A program made the translations under genes and the position numbers. The notes under the pieces are model-generated. The model ran no database searches and had not been told where the DNA came from. It worked only from the letters and a program-made list of their open reading frames with translations. From contig FSRV01000002.1 of NCBI GenBank assembly GCA_900142905.1, positions 3,596,001 to 3,660,000 on the forward strand: 64,000 bases of DNA, in the 5' to 3' direction. The number at the start of each line of letters is the position of its first letter. Position 1 is the stretch's first letter. This DNA comes from Burkholderia sp. GAS332. GTDB taxonomy: Bacteria > Pseudomonadota > Gammaproteobacteria > Burkholderiales > Burkholderiaceae. Below, piece by piece: positions 1 through 8,869 of this stretch.

Positions 1-595
1 GACGGTACGGATCTTCCAGGTTGTCGAGGCGTTCACCCGTCGCTTCGTCGCGGCTGTCCGCGATGAAACGATAGGCTTGCAACAAACCAGCCGGGCCCAC
101 GAACTTGTCCGGATTCCACCAGAAGCTCGGGCACGAGGTCGAGCAGCTAGCGCACAGAATACATTCGTACAGGCCGTCGAGCTCGTCGCGTTCTTCCGGC
201 GACTGCAGACGTTCCTTTTCCGGCGGCGGCGTGTCGTTGATCAGGTACGGCTTGATCGAATGGTACTGGTTGAAGAACTGCGTGAAGTCGCAGATCAGGT
301 CGCGCACGACGGGCAGGCCCGGCAGCGGGCGCAGCACGATCTTCTGCGGCAGGTCGTTCATGTTCTGCAAGCAGGCCAGACCGTTCTTGCCGTTGATGTT
401 CATTGCGTCCGAACCGCACACGCCTTCGCGGCACGAACGGCGGAACGACAAGGTTTCGTCCATCGCCTTCAGCTTGAGCAGCGCGTCGAGCAGCATGCGT
501 TCGTGCGAGTCGATTTCGATCTCGTACGTTTGCATGCGCGGCGCTGCGTCCTTATCCGGGTCGTAGCGGTAAATTTCAAATGTACGCTTAGCCAT
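1..595 (-). CDS. sdhB: Succinate dehydrogenase iron-sulfur subunit (partial, C-terminus outside window)
   Basis: Iron-sulfur subunit of respiratory complex II; it passes electrons from the flavoprotein SdhA to the membrane anchor and ubiquinone. The protein starts MAKRTFEIYRYDPD. It has the plant-type ferredoxin motif with Cys55, Cys60 and Cys75 (CREGVCGSD, then NGLAC) and the start of the second cluster motif, ILCASCSTSCP. About 198 residues are present. A full-length SdhB is about 235, so roughly 35 residues lie beyond the left edge. It is the last sdh gene visible in the minus-strand order sdhC-sdhD-sdhA-sdhB, 24 bases after sdhA. Family assignment is very secure. Confidence 0.97.
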   Translation of the reverse strand, partial: MAKRTFEIYRYDPDKDAAPRMQTYEIEIDSHERMLLDALLKLKAMDETLSFRRSCREGVCGSDAMNINGKNGLACLQNMNDLPQKIVLRPLPGLPVVRDLICDFTQFFNQYHSIKPYLINDTPPPEKERLQSPEERDELDGLYECILCASCSTSCPSFWWNPDKFVGPAGLLQAYRFIADSRDEATGERLDNLEDPYR

Positions 596-619
596 TTCTG
601 AATTCCTTTGACTTGTGCC

Positions 620-2395
620 TTAGAAGGTACGCGCTTTCGGCGGTACCGATTCGACCGTCAGCGGTTGCATCTGAACCGGCTTGTAGTCGAGGCGATCGCC
701 TTCGCTGAACCACAGCGTATGGCGCAGCCAGTTTTCGTCGTCGCGATGTTCGAAGTCGTCTTGCGCATGCGCGCCGCGGCTTTCCTTACGTGCTTCGGCG
801 GAAACCATCGTGGCGCGTGCCACTTCGATCAGGTTCTCCACTTCCAACGCCTCAACACGTGCCGTGTTGAACACCTTCGACTTGTCTTTCAGATAGATGT
901 TGTCGACACGTGCCGCCACGTCGCGAATCCGCTCGACGCCTTCGGCCAGCAGCTTCGACGTGCGGAACACGCCGGCGTGCGCCTGCATCGTGGAACGGAT
1001 CTCGGCCGCGACGGTTTGCGAGTATTCGCCCGACGTGGACTTGTCCAGCTTGTTCAGACGAGCCAGCGAGAAATCGCCCGCGTCGGCCGGCAGCGGTTTG
1101 TGCTCCTTGATTTCCCTCACGTGCTTGACGATGTGGTTACCGGCCGCGCGGCCGAACACCACCAGGTCGAGCAGCGAGTTCGTGCCGAGACGGTTTGCAC
1201 CGTGCACCGACACGCACGAGCATTCGCCCACTGCGTAGAAACCGTTGACGACTTCTTTGTGACCCTTCGACGTGCCAACGACCTGGCCGTTGATGTTCGT
1301 CGGAATACCACCCATCTGATAGTGGATGGTCGGCACAACCGGAATCGGCTCTTTAATACAATCGACGTTCGCGAACTTCATGGCGATTTCGCGGATCGAC
1401 GGCAGACGCTTCATGATCGTCTCGGCGCCGATGTGCGACAGGTCGAGCAGCACGTGGTCCTTGTTCGGACCCACGCCGCGGCCTTCCTTGATTTCCTGGT
1501 CCATCGAACGCGAAACGAAGTCGCGCGGCGCCAGATCCTTCAGCGTCGGCGCGTAGCGTTCCATGAAACGCTCGCCGTTCGAGTTACGCAGAATGCCGCC
1601 TTCGCCGCGCACACCTTCGGTAATCAGCACGCCCGCGCCGGCCACGCCGGTGGGGTGGAATTGCCAGAATTCCATGTCTTGCAGTGCGATACCCGAACGC
1701 GCAGCCATGCCGAGGCCGTCACCGGTGTTGATGAACGCGTTCGTGGATGCTGCGAAGATCCGGCCCGCGCCGCCCGTAGCGAACAGCGTGGTCTTGCCTT
1801 CGAGGATATAGACGTCGCCCGTTTCCATTTCCAGCGCGGTCACGCCAAGCACGTCGCCTTCGGCGTCGCGGATCAGATCCAGCGCCATCCATTCGACGAA
1901 GAACTGCGTCTTGGCAGCCACGTTTTGCTGGTACAGCGTGTGCAGCAGCGCGTGACCGGTACGGTCAGCGGCCGCGCAAGCGCGTTGCACCGGCTTTTCG
2001 CCGTAGTTGGCGGTATGGCCGCCGAACGGGCGCTGATAGATCGTGCCGTCCGCATTGCGGTCGAACGGCATGCCCATGTGTTCCAGTTCGTAGACAGCGT
2101 TCGGTGCTTCGCGGCACATAAACTCGATCGCGTCCTGGTCGCCGAGCCAGTCGGAACCCTTGATCGTGTCGTAGAAGTGATAGTGCCAATTGTCTTCGCT
2201 CATGTTGCCGAGCGAGGCACCGATGCCGCCTTGGGCAGCGACCGTGTGCGAACGCGTCGGGAACACCTTGGACAGCACGCAAACCGACAGACCGGCGCGC
2301 GCGAGTTGCAGCGAAGCGCGCATCCCCGAGCCGCCTGCGCCGACGATAACCACGTCAAACTTGCGACGCGGCAGAGAATTCTTGATTGCAGCCAT
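620..2395 (-). CDS. sdhA: Succinate dehydrogenase flavoprotein subunit
   Basis: Catalytic FAD subunit of complex II, oxidising succinate to fumarate. It has 591 residues from the chosen start [16 protein letters not shown], the usual family length. Visible are the N-terminal FAD dinucleotide fold ([14 protein letters not shown]), the segment carrying the covalent FAD histidine ([17 protein letters not shown]), the substrate-domain motif HPTGV and the C-terminal [16 protein letters not shown]. The open frame extends 14 codons upstream into sdhD. The start at 2395 is preferred because it leaves the normal N-terminus and falls just after the sdhD stop. It sits in the sdhCDAB operon. Confidence 0.97.
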   Translation of the reverse strand: MAAIKNSLPRRKFDVVIVGAGGSGMRASLQLARAGLSVCVLSKVFPTRSHTVAAQGGIGASLGNMSEDNWHYHFYDTIKGSDWLGDQDAIEFMCREAPNAVYELEHMGMPFDRNADGTIYQRPFGGHTANYGEKPVQRACAAADRTGHALLHTLYQQNVAAKTQFFVEWMALDLIRDAEGDVLGVTALEMETGDVYILEGKTTLFATGGAGRIFAASTNAFINTGDGLGMAARSGIALQDMEFWQFHPTGVAGAGVLITEGVRGEGGILRNSNGERFMERYAPTLKDLAPRDFVSRSMDQEIKEGRGVGPNKDHVLLDLSHIGAETIMKRLPSIREIAMKFANVDCIKEPIPVVPTIHYQMGGIPTNINGQVVGTSKGHKEVVNGFYAVGECSCVSVHGANRLGTNSLLDLVVFGRAAGNHIVKHVREIKEHKPLPADAGDFSLARLNKLDKSTSGEYSQTVAAEIRSTMQAHAGVFRTSKLLAEGVERIRDVAARVDNIYLKDKSKVFNTARVEALEVENLIEVARATMVSAEARKESRGAHAQDDFEHRDDENWLRHTLWFSEGDRLDYKPVQMQPLTVESVPPKARTF

Positions 2396-2399
2396 TCTT

Positions 2400-2768
2400 T
2401 TACACTCTCCAGAGAATCTGCGCAGCGTAGCCCGCACATGCGAGCAGCCAGACGATCGTCAGCGCTTGAAGAAACAGGCGCATGCCAACGGGCTTCACAT
2501 AGTCCATCCAGATGTCGCGGATACCAACCCACGCGTGATAGAACAGCGACAGCAGCGTGACAAACGTGGCGAGCTTCATCCATTGCGTGGCAAAGATCGA
2601 CGCCCAGCCGTCATACGAGAAATCGCGCGCGCCGAAGAACCACGCGAGCAGGATCACCGTGTAGACGGCCATGATGCAGGCGGTAATGCGCTGGGCGAGC
2701 CAGTCGCGCAGACCGTAATGTGCGCCGACGACGAGACGCTTCGGACCGATTCGGTTATTAGCTGCCAT
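2400..2768 (-). CDS. sdhD: Succinate dehydrogenase membrane anchor subunit SdhD
   Basis: Hydrophobic anchor of complex II that helps bind haem b and ubiquinone at the inner membrane. It has 122 residues from [15 protein letters not shown] and three membrane helices (roughly residues 25-45, 55-78 and 90-115). The segment [18 protein letters not shown] matches the SdhD haem-ligand region, where a His precedes G-I-x-D-I-W-x-D-Y. It lies 4 bases after sdhC and 4 bases before sdhA, so tight cotranscription is expected. The longer in-frame start (2807) would overlap sdhC and is not used. Confidence 0.95.
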   Translation of the reverse strand: MAANNRIGPKRLVVGAHYGLRDWLAQRITACIMAVYTVILLAWFFGARDFSYDGWASIFATQWMKLATFVTLLSLFYHAWVGIRDIWMDYVKPVGMRLFLQALTIVWLLACAGYAAQILWRV

Positions 2769-2772
2769 TTTT

Positions 2773-3189
2773 TTAGAATGCTCCGAAGAGTTTGAGCGCG
2801 AATGCAATCGTCAGAAGCGACGAAACGACCAGCACCACGATGGAGGTTTGCTTGCCCTTCTCTTTGGTCGTGAGGCCGTGGCTCGTGTCCATGAACAGGT
2901 GACGGACACCGGCGCAGAAGTGAAACAGGAAGGCCCACGCGAGAACGAGCGTGATGAGCTTGACGACGATGTTGGAGAGGAAACCCTTGAAGACTTCGAA
3001 GCTAAGTTCGGAAGTCAGGCTCTGATCAAAGAGGTACAGCAGGAACGGAAGAAAAACAAAAAGCAGACCACCGCTTAAGCGGTGCAAGATCGACACTCGC
3101 CCCGCTAGCGGGAGACGGTATGCCGTCAAAATCTGCCCGATACCGATGTTCCGGAATTCCGGCCTCGGTTTTTTTACGGCTTCAGCCAT
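2773..3189 (-). CDS. sdhC: Succinate dehydrogenase cytochrome b556 subunit SdhC
   Basis: First gene of the sdh operon; large membrane anchor of complex II. It has 138 residues. The N-terminal RPEFRNIGIGQILTAYRLPL is followed by SILHRLSGGLLF, the family ubiquinone-site signature (H-R-x-S-G). Three membrane helices follow, and the haem-binding His is in FHFCAGVRHLFMDTSHG. The 156 bases between this start and the upstream GntR gene must hold the operon promoter. I could not pick a convincing -35/-10 pair there. Confidence 0.95.
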   Translation of the reverse strand: MAEAVKKPRPEFRNIGIGQILTAYRLPLAGRVSILHRLSGGLLFVFLPFLLYLFDQSLTSELSFEVFKGFLSNIVVKLITLVLAWAFLFHFCAGVRHLFMDTSHGLTTKEKGKQTSIVVLVVSSLLTIAFALKLFGAF

Positions 3190-3289
3190 GCTAGACCCCT
3201 ACTATGTAGTCACACTAATCCGCAATTTTAGCGCCTTTTTATATCGCGCTGCAGCGAAAACCACCACAGGTCCGTTACAGCGTGCGCGA

Positions 3290-3316
3290 TAAAGGCGCCT
3301 TCAAACAGGCGCGCGT
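3290..3316 (-). terminator. Possible weak terminator after the GntR gene
   Basis: On the minus strand, 34 bases beyond the GntR stop, GCGCCT and AGGCGC form a 6-bp stem around a 6-base loop and are followed by CTTTAT. The stem is GC-rich but short and the T run is poor, so termination may be partial. It would separate the regulator from sdhC. Confidence 0.3.
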
Positions 3317-3345
3317 GTGGGACGCAGCGCCTTTTTTCATCCGAC

Positions 3346-4146
3346 TCAGCTCAGATCGTTCTGATAGTAATACCCGGTTGTGACATACCAACCACGGCGC
3401 ACCTCAACCGGCCGGTCTCCATATGTATAGGAGACGCGCTCGACAGAAAGCAATGGGAAACCCGCCGGCACACTCAACAGATCAGCGACCGACGGATCAG
3501 CCGCGACCGCGCGGATCTTCTCCGTTGCGCGGATCATGCGGGTGCCGAATTCCGTCTCGAACATCGCGTAGAGGGGACCTTTATACTCCGACAGCCGCTC
3601 GAGTGTGAGCCCGCGGAACACCGCGCCGGGCAACCAGATTTCGTCGAGTACGGTGACTTCGCCGTCGAACTGCAGCAAGCGCTTGATCAGCACCACCGGA
3701 TCGGCGGGTTTCAGATCGAGTTGCCGGGCGATGTCCGCCGAAGCGCGCAAGCGCCGGCATTCAAGCAGGCGGCTGACGTGCGGGTGTTCCGCGCCGTCAT
3801 CGGCCAGTAATCTGAGGAAGCGAAACTGGGCGCGGTCTTCATTGTGCGTTGCAACAAAAGTGCCCTTGCCCTGGCGGCGCACCAGCAGGTTGTCGGCAGC
3901 AAGCTCGTCGATCGCCTTGCGCACGGTTCCCTGACTGACCTTGTATCTTGCCGCCAATTCGACTTCACTAGGAATGATCTCGCCAGGTTTCCACTCGCCG
4001 GTTTCGAGGCTCTGCGTAATCAAGCCCTTGATCTGCTGATACAAGGGGCTGAAAGTGGGCGACGTAGCGGGCGCGGCAGCGGATACACCCTCGCCCGCGG
4101 CCCCTTGGCCGTTCGGATTCGCGGTGTTCGCCTGGTTCGAAGTCAT
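3346..4146 (-). CDS. GntR-family (HutC/UTRA type) transcriptional regulator
   Basis: DNA-binding regulator, 266 residues. An Ala/Gly/Pro-rich N-terminal tail (about 1-30) precedes a GntR winged helix at about 35-105 (PSEVELAARYKVSQGTVRKA, then DELAADNLLVRRQGKGTFVA). A UTRA effector domain occupies about 125-265 (LDEIWLPGAVFRGLTLERL, and the ending GWYVTTGYYYQNDLS). It lies directly upstream of sdhCDAB on the same strand and divergent from mdh. A role in controlling TCA genes is therefore plausible but inferred. The perfect palindrome at 4202-4221, 55 bases upstream of the start, is the best candidate for its operator and for autoregulation. The effector cannot be told from sequence. Confidence 0.9.
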   Translation of the reverse strand: MTSNQANTANPNGQGAAGEGVSAAAPATSPTFSPLYQQIKGLITQSLETGEWKPGEIIPSEVELAARYKVSQGTVRKAIDELAADNLLVRRQGKGTFVATHNEDRAQFRFLRLLADDGAEHPHVSRLLECRRLRASADIARQLDLKPADPVVLIKRLLQFDGEVTVLDEIWLPGAVFRGLTLERLSEYKGPLYAMFETEFGTRMIRATEKIRAVAADPSVADLLSVPAGFPLLSVERVSYTYGDRPVEVRRGWYVTTGYYYQNDLS

Positions 4147-4201
4147 CCGCGCATTTCATCATAAAGGGCCGGGCCGCGTCTAGGGTTTTCCCCGCAATAG
4201 A

Positions 4202-4221
4202 TATGTCTTATATAAGACATA
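4202..4221. promoter_or_regulatory. Perfect 20-bp palindrome, candidate GntR operator
   Basis: TATGTCTTATATAAGACATA equals its own reverse complement over all 20 bases. Size and symmetry suit a dimeric GntR-family repressor. It ends 8 bases before the -35 element of the plus-strand promoter and lies 55 bases upstream of the regulator gene, so it could control both directions. I saw no second full copy near sdhC or elsewhere in the window. Confidence 0.65.
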
Positions 4222-4229
4222 AGATAATG

Positions 4230-4258
4230 TTGACTTTGTGTCTGACGGCTCCTACACT
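4230..4258 (+). promoter_or_regulatory. Sigma70-like promoter toward mdh
   Basis: TTGACT (4230-4235) and TACACT (4253-4258) are separated by 17 bases, a good match to a housekeeping promoter. It lies just downstream of the palindrome. The distance to mdh is about 400 bases, so a second promoter closer to the gene cannot be excluded. Confidence 0.5.
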
Positions 4259-4661
4259 CCCTGTCGAGCAAGGGTTTGCGGGTTTTTCGGCGGCTGTTTT
4301 GCACGTTGCAATACAGCGCCGCAGCGCACCGGAAGCCACTCTGCACCATGCTGTTCCCTCGCAGTCCAGGTTTCGATTCGCCGCCATTCGTTGGTCAGAC
4401 GCTTGCCGAAACGCGCTGTTTGCAGGAGCCCGCACCGTGCAGCGGCTACCCGGCGCCAACATGCCCCGCTCCCCGCCCGCTCAAGCAGAGTAGTACAGGT
4501 TTCCGGCATGGCGGTCTTGCCGTAGCGCGCCGCACGGCCTCGAGATATTCCGAGGCCGTACGCGAACAGTGAATTCCGCCGTGTTTCACAACGCTTCGCT
4601 GAAGGCGCATATAGAATGGCGTTTTCCCTAGCGTCTAACGCATCGTCCTGGAGATTTCTCA

Positions 4662-5645
4662 ATGGCTAAGCCCGCAAAGCGCGTTGCCGTCACCGGCGCC
4701 GCAGGTCAAATCGCTTACTCCCTACTGTTCCGCATCGCCAATGGCGACCTGCTCGGTAAGGATCAGCCGGTTATCCTGCAACTGCTCGACCTGCCGCAAG
4801 CGCAAGGCGCCGTCAAAGGCGTCGTGATGGAACTGGATGATTGCGCATTCCCGCTGCTGTCGGGTGTCGTGATCACTGACGACCCGAAGGTTGCATTCAA
4901 GGATGCAGACGTGGCCCTGCTGGTCGGCGCACGTCCGCGTTCGAAAGGCATGGAGCGTAAGGACCTGCTGTCGGCCAACGCTGAAATCTTCACGGTTCAG
5001 GGCAAGGCGCTGAACGAAGTCGCCAGCCGCGACGTGAAGGTGCTGGTGGTCGGCAACCCGGCCAACACGAATGCTTACATTGCGATGAAGTCGGCGCCGG
5101 ATCTGCCGAAGAAGAACTTCACCGCCATGCTGCGCCTGGACCACAACCGCGCGTTGTCGCAACTGGCTGCCAAGTCGGGCAAGCCGGTCGCTTCGATCGA
5201 AAAGCTGGCTGTGTGGGGCAACCACTCGCCGACCATGTACCCGGACTTCCGCGTCGCAACGGCTGAAGGTCAAGACCTGACCAAGCTGATCAACGACGAA
5301 GAATGGAACCGCAATACCTTCATCCCGACCGTCGGCAAGCGCGGCGCCGCGATCATCGAAGCGCGCGGCCTGTCGTCGGCAGCGTCGGCAGCTAACGCTG
5401 CAATCGACCACGTGCGTGACTGGGTGCTCGGCACGAACGGCAAGTGGGTCACGATGGGTATCCCGTCGGACGGTTCGTATGGCATTCCGGAAGACATCAT
5501 CTACGGCGTACCGGTGACGTGCGAAAACGGCGAATACAAGCGCGTTGAAGGTCTGGCAATCGACGCGTTCTCGCGCGAAAAGATGGACGGCACGCTGAAC
5601 GAGCTGCTGGAAGAGCGCGAAGGCGTTCAACACCTGCTCGGCTAA
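4662..5645 (+). CDS. mdh: Malate dehydrogenase (NAD-dependent)
   Basis: Interconverts malate and oxaloacetate in the TCA cycle. It has 327 residues, the normal length for the proteobacterial MDH type related to cytosolic enzymes. It shows the N-terminal NAD fold [19 protein letters not shown], the substrate-binding Arg loop in [27 protein letters not shown], the catalytic region [11 protein letters not shown], and the active-site His in [13 protein letters not shown] Shine-Dalgarno-like CTGGAG precedes the ATG. It is divergent from the GntR/sdh cluster and ends in its own terminator, so it is probably a single-gene transcript. Confidence 0.97.
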
Positions 5646-5660
5646 GCGCTAGATGCAGAC

Positions 5661-5704
5661 GAACCGGAACTCCGTGGCTTTATCGCAGCGGGTTCCGGTT
5701 TTTT
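5661..5704 (+). terminator. Rho-independent terminator after mdh
   Basis: AACCGGAAC (5662-5670) pairs perfectly with GTTCCGGTT (5692-5700) and runs into TTTTTT. The loop is 21 bases. It lies 17 bases after the mdh stop. Confidence 0.8.
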
Positions 5705-5872
5705 ACGTGCGAATGCAGGTACGGCGCTCCAATTTGCAGTTCACTCTGCAATTTGTCGTGCCAGTATCCGCATCTGATCCGAACGCGTTTTGCGCGGCTG
5801 CCTGACCATGGCCGAACAGAGCGCATCCGCATCAGATTTCCCTAACGACCACCCACGCCCTTGACGCCGAAG

Positions 5873-6889
5873 ATGCGCGCCCTCACCCCCGCCGAAGTGC
5901 TGTTTGACGGCGAAGTGCCGCCCGCTGTGCTGCCTGCCTGCGATCACTACGCCGGCAGCGAGAAGCTGATGCTGAAATCGCTCGCGTTGCAGCAGCAACT
6001 GGGGCCGGTGTTCGACATCACGCTCGATTGCGAAGACGGCGCGCAGGTCGGCCGGGAGGCCGAACACGCGGAGCTGGTCGCATCGCTGCTGGGCAGCGAG
6101 CATGACCGCTTTGGCCGCGTCGGCGTACGGATTCACGACTTCGACCACGCGCACTGGCGTGACGACGTCCGTCTCATTCTGCGCGCTGCAAAGCAAGCGC
6201 CCGCTTACATCACCCTACCGAAGATCCGCAACGTCCCCGATGCCGCCGAAATGGTCGCGTTCATCGAAGCGACACGGCGCGAGCTCGGCATTGCGCAGCC
6301 GGTGCCGGTGCAACTGCTGGTCGAAACGCATGGCGCGCTGACGCGCGTGTTCGATCTGGCCGCGCTCCCCGGCGTCGAGGCACTCAGCTTCGGCCTGATG
6401 GACTTCGTTTCCGCGCACGATGGTGCGATTCCCGATACCGCCATGCGTTCGCCCGGTCAGTTCGATCACCCGCTGGTGCGGCGCGCGAAGCTTGAGATCT
6501 CGGCGGCCTGCCATGCGTATGGCAAGGTGCCGTCGCATAACGTCAGCACCGAAGTACGCGACATGAGCGTGGTCGCGAACGACGCCGCCCGCGCCCGCAA
6601 CGAGTTCGGCTACACGCGCATGTGGAGCATCCACCCAGCGCAGATCGAGGCGATCGTGGCCGCGTTTGTCCCGCGCGACGAAGAAATCGCCACCGCTACT
6701 GAAATTTTGCTGGCCGCGCAGTCCGCGCAGTGGGGCCCGACGCGCCACCACGATACCTTGCACGACCGGGCCAGCTATCGCTATTACTGGTCGGTGCTGC
6801 GTCGTGCGCAATCCACGGGCCGCGTCGTCCCGCAAGACGCCGCGCCGCTCTTCGCGAAAGTGGGCGCTAACGGGCAAGCCGCATCATGA
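5873..6889 (+). CDS. HpcH/HpaI aldolase / citrate-lyase-beta (CitE-like) family CoA-ester lyase
   Basis: Member of the CitE/malyl-CoA-lyase superfamily, which cleaves or condenses acyl-CoA C-C bonds in a metal-dependent TIM barrel. It has 338 residues from the ATG at 5873 (a TTG four codons upstream is possible). Visible are [12 protein letters not shown] with the catalytic/metal acidic residues, VRIHDF, YITLPKI, the metal-binding Glu in LLVETHGAL and Asp in [12 protein letters not shown], and [11 protein letters not shown], typical of this family. It opens the plus-strand run leading to prpC-prpD-acnA. The exact substrate (malyl-, methylmalyl- or citramalyl-type CoA ester) cannot be read from sequence. 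It is not a PrpB-type methylisocitrate lyase. Confidence 0.85.
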   Translation: MRALTPAEVLFDGEVPPAVLPACDHYAGSEKLMLKSLALQQQLGPVFDITLDCEDGAQVGREAEHAELVASLLGSEHDRFGRVGVRIHDFDHAHWRDDVRLILRAAKQAPAYITLPKIRNVPDAAEMVAFIEATRRELGIAQPVPVQLLVETHGALTRVFDLAALPGVEALSFGLMDFVSAHDGAIPDTAMRSPGQFDHPLVRRAKLEISAACHAYGKVPSHNVSTEVRDMSVVANDAARARNEFGYTRMWSIHPAQIEAIVAAFVPRDEEIATATEILLAAQSAQWGPTRHHDTLHDRASYRYYWSVLRRAQSTGRVVPQDAAPLFAKVGANGQAAS

Positions 6890-7053
6890 GCACGATGGTC
6901 AACGCAGCAGTTGGCGTGGCAGCGCTGGACGGCGCCCTCACGTGGCGCCGTGCCGGCGAATCCCTGCAGCGCCTCGCGCAGCAGGGAGCAGGGGTCAAAG
7001 GCGCGGTTCAACCAGAAGCAATGGGCAGGCACAAAGGAGATTGCGGGAGATGA
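6886..7053 (+). CDS. Possible 55-residue ORF coupled at both ends (hypothetical)
   Basis: A short open frame fills the whole gap between the CitE-like gene and prpC. Its ATG overlaps the upstream stop as ATGA (6886-6889), and its own stop overlaps the prpC start as ATGA (7050-7053). The product starts [16 protein letters not shown] and is basic toward the C-terminus. I recognise no family. ATGA overlaps at both ends suit translational coupling, but in DNA this GC-rich a 55-codon open frame can arise by chance. The 3' part also carries the AGGAGA-like ribosome site of prpC. Confidence 0.35.
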   Translation: MSTMVNAAVGVAALDGALTWRRAGESLQRLAQQGAGVKGAVQPEAMGRHKGDCGR

Positions 7054-8237
7054 GCGAGACGACGCAAACCGCCGGCGCACAAGGCGAGAACGAACCTAAA
7101 AGCGGCTTCAAACCGAAGAAATCCGTTGCTCTATCCGGCGTGACGGCGGGCAACACTGCGCTGTGCACGGTCGGCAAGACCGGCAACGATTTGCACTACC
7201 GCGGCTACGACATTCTCGACATTGCCGGTTCATGCGAATTCGAGGAAATCGCCTATCTGCTGGTCCATGAAAAGCTGCCAACGCAGACCGAACTCACCGC
7301 CTACAAGACGAAGCTCAAGGCGCTGCGCGGCCTGCCCGCGAACGTGAAGGCCGCGCTGGAATGGATTCCGGCCGCCGCGCACCCGATGGATGTGATGCGC
7401 ACCGGCGTGTCGGTGCTCGGCACCGTGTTGCCGGAGAAGGACGACCACAACCTGCCGGGCGCACGCGACATCGCCGACAAGCTGATGGCTTCGCTTGGTT
7501 CGATGCTGCTGTACTGGTACCACTACTCGCACAACGGCAAGCGCATCGAGGTCGAGACCGACGACGATTCGATCGGCGGTCACTTCCTGCACCTGCTGCA
7601 CGGGGTGGAACCGTCGAAGGCATGGGTCGACGCGATGCATGTATCGCTGAACCTGTATGCCGAACACGAATTCAACGCCTCGACCTTCACGGCCCGCGTG
7701 ATCGCGGGCACGGGATCGGACATCTACTCGGCGATCACCGGTGCGATCGGTGCGCTGCGCGGCCCGAAGCACGGCGGCGCCAACGAAGTCGCGTTTGAAA
7801 TCCAGTCGCGCTATCAAACACCGGATGAAGCCGAAGCCGACATCCGTAAGCGCGTCGAAAACAAGGAAGTGGTGATCGGTTTCGGTCACCCGGTGTACAC
7901 GATTTCCGACCCGCGCAACAAGGTCATCAAGGAAGTCGCGAAGAAGCTTTCGAAGGAAGCAGGCAACCTGAAACTGTTCAATATCGCCGAGCGACTTGAA
8001 ACAGTGATGGCAGATGCGAAAAAGATGTTTCCAAATCTCGACTGGTTCAGCGCGGTGTCGTATCACATGATGGGCGTGCCGACGGCGATGTTCACGCCGC
8101 TGTTCGTGATCGCCCGCACGGCAGGCTGGAGCGCGCACATCATCGAGCAACGGATCGACAATAAGATCATTCGGCCGAGTGCAAATTACACCGGTCCTGA
8201 GAATTTGAAGTACGTGCCGCTAAATAGGAGAAAATAG
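7050..8237 (+). CDS. prpC: 2-methylcitrate synthase
   Basis: Condenses propionyl-CoA with oxaloacetate to 2-methylcitrate, the entry step of propionate catabolism. It has 395 residues, matching PrpC, and belongs to the short citrate-synthase type. The N-terminal signature [17 protein letters not shown] then [10 protein letters not shown] is PrpC-like. It also shows [11 protein letters not shown], the catalytic region [29 protein letters not shown], the active-site His in [13 protein letters not shown], and [20 protein letters not shown]. The ATG at 7050 has AAAGGAGA upstream. An open frame reaching further upstream belongs to another reading of the CitE-like gene and is ignored. Confidence 0.95.
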   Translation: MSETTQTAGAQGENEPKSGFKPKKSVALSGVTAGNTALCTVGKTGNDLHYRGYDILDIAGSCEFEEIAYLLVHEKLPTQTELTAYKTKLKALRGLPANVKAALEWIPAAAHPMDVMRTGVSVLGTVLPEKDDHNLPGARDIADKLMASLGSMLLYWYHYSHNGKRIEVETDDDSIGGHFLHLLHGVEPSKAWVDAMHVSLNLYAEHEFNASTFTARVIAGTGSDIYSAITGAIGALRGPKHGGANEVAFEIQSRYQTPDEAEADIRKRVENKEVVIGFGHPVYTISDPRNKVIKEVAKKLSKEAGNLKLFNIAERLETVMADAKKMFPNLDWFSAVSYHMMGVPTAMFTPLFVIARTAGWSAHIIEQRIDNKIIRPSANYTGPENLKYVPLNRRK

Positions 8238-8247
8238 CGGTCGCTGT

Positions 8248-8262
8248 GCGCTTTCGAAGCGC
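8248..8262. other. Short hairpin between prpC and the MliC-like gene
   Basis: GCGCTT-TCG-AAGCGC forms a 6-bp stem with a 3-base loop, 11 bases after the prpC stop. It has no T run, so it is probably an mRNA-processing or stability element rather than a terminator. Confidence 0.3.
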
Positions 8263-8340
8263 GTGCAGTTCAACCCTCGCGGTTCTCCAGATGGCCAACC
8301 GCGCACTGTTCAACTGAAACTAGATAGAAAGGTTTTCTCC

Positions 8341-8844
8341 ATGAAAAAGCTGATGATCGCCGCCGTGATTGGCGCCCTGTCCACGACGATGCTGACCGTC
8401 GCGACTGACGCCGCCGCGCAAACGGCGACCACCACGAAGCCGGCTGCCAAGGCTGTGGCGAAGCGCCCGCAACCGAAACGCCTGATCAAGCGCAAAGCCA
8501 ATCCGGCCAAGGAAGCGAAGGTCGATCCGGTACCGGACGGCTCGGTCAAGTGGTCGTGCAACGAAGGTCTGGCATTCGACCTGAAGGGCGACATGAAGCG
8601 TGACCAGATCGTCACGGTTCACTGGGCGAACAAAAACTACAATCTGCCGCGCGAAGCAACCACCACGGGCGCAGACCGTTTCCACGACGCCGCATCGGGT
8701 ATGGACCTGGTCGTGATCCCGACGAAGGCAATGCTGTTCTCGGATAAGGACAGCTCGCGTCTGGCCGACGAGTGCAAGACCGCAGAAATGGTGCAAGGCG
8801 CACCGGCTCCGACGCAATCGAACGCGATCAACAAGACCAACTAA
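8341..8844 (+). CDS. Small exported protein with MliC-like domain
   Basis: It has 167 residues from the start [20 protein letters not shown], which follows an AGAAAGG ribosome site. A signal peptide is expected to be cut after DAAAQ (about residue 27). A lysine/alanine/proline-rich linker (28-60) follows. Residues 68-145 begin [14 protein letters not shown] and contain [30 protein letters not shown] and a second Cys. This Cys-bracketed layout resembles membrane-bound inhibitors of C-type lysozyme (MliC/PliC). The likeness is from memory and is moderate. Its position between prpC and prpD gives no metabolic explanation. There is no lipobox, so it is likely soluble in the periplasm. Confidence 0.55.
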   Translation: MKKLMIAAVIGALSTTMLTVATDAAAQTATTTKPAAKAVAKRPQPKRLIKRKANPAKEAKVDPVPDGSVKWSCNEGLAFDLKGDMKRDQIVTVHWANKNYNLPREATTTGADRFHDAASGMDLVVIPTKAMLFSDKDSSRLADECKTAEMVQGAPAPTQSNAINKTN

Positions 8845-8869
8845 TCCGTTACATCAGGAAAGCTCCCCG

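Larger units (their letters stand above)
4147..4661. other. Divergent intergenic region gntR-like / mdh
   Basis: This 515-base gap lies between the GntR gene (minus) and mdh (plus). It holds a perfect 20-bp palindrome and a sigma70-like promoter near the regulator end, about 400 bases from mdh. Several open frames cross it on both strands, but their Arg/Cys/Pro-rich translations look like GC-rich shadow frames and I do not call them genes. If the promoter at 4230-4258 drives mdh, the mRNA has an untranslated leader of nearly 400 bases. Confidence 0.6.

Noticed and set aside
608..2560. 650-codon open frame on the plus strand over sdhA
   Set aside because: Antisense shadow; SdhA is unambiguous on the other strand.
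4203..4662. Open frames on both strands between the GntR gene and mdh
   Set aside because: Arg/Cys/Pro-rich, mutually overlapping, without ribosome sites or recognisable motifs.
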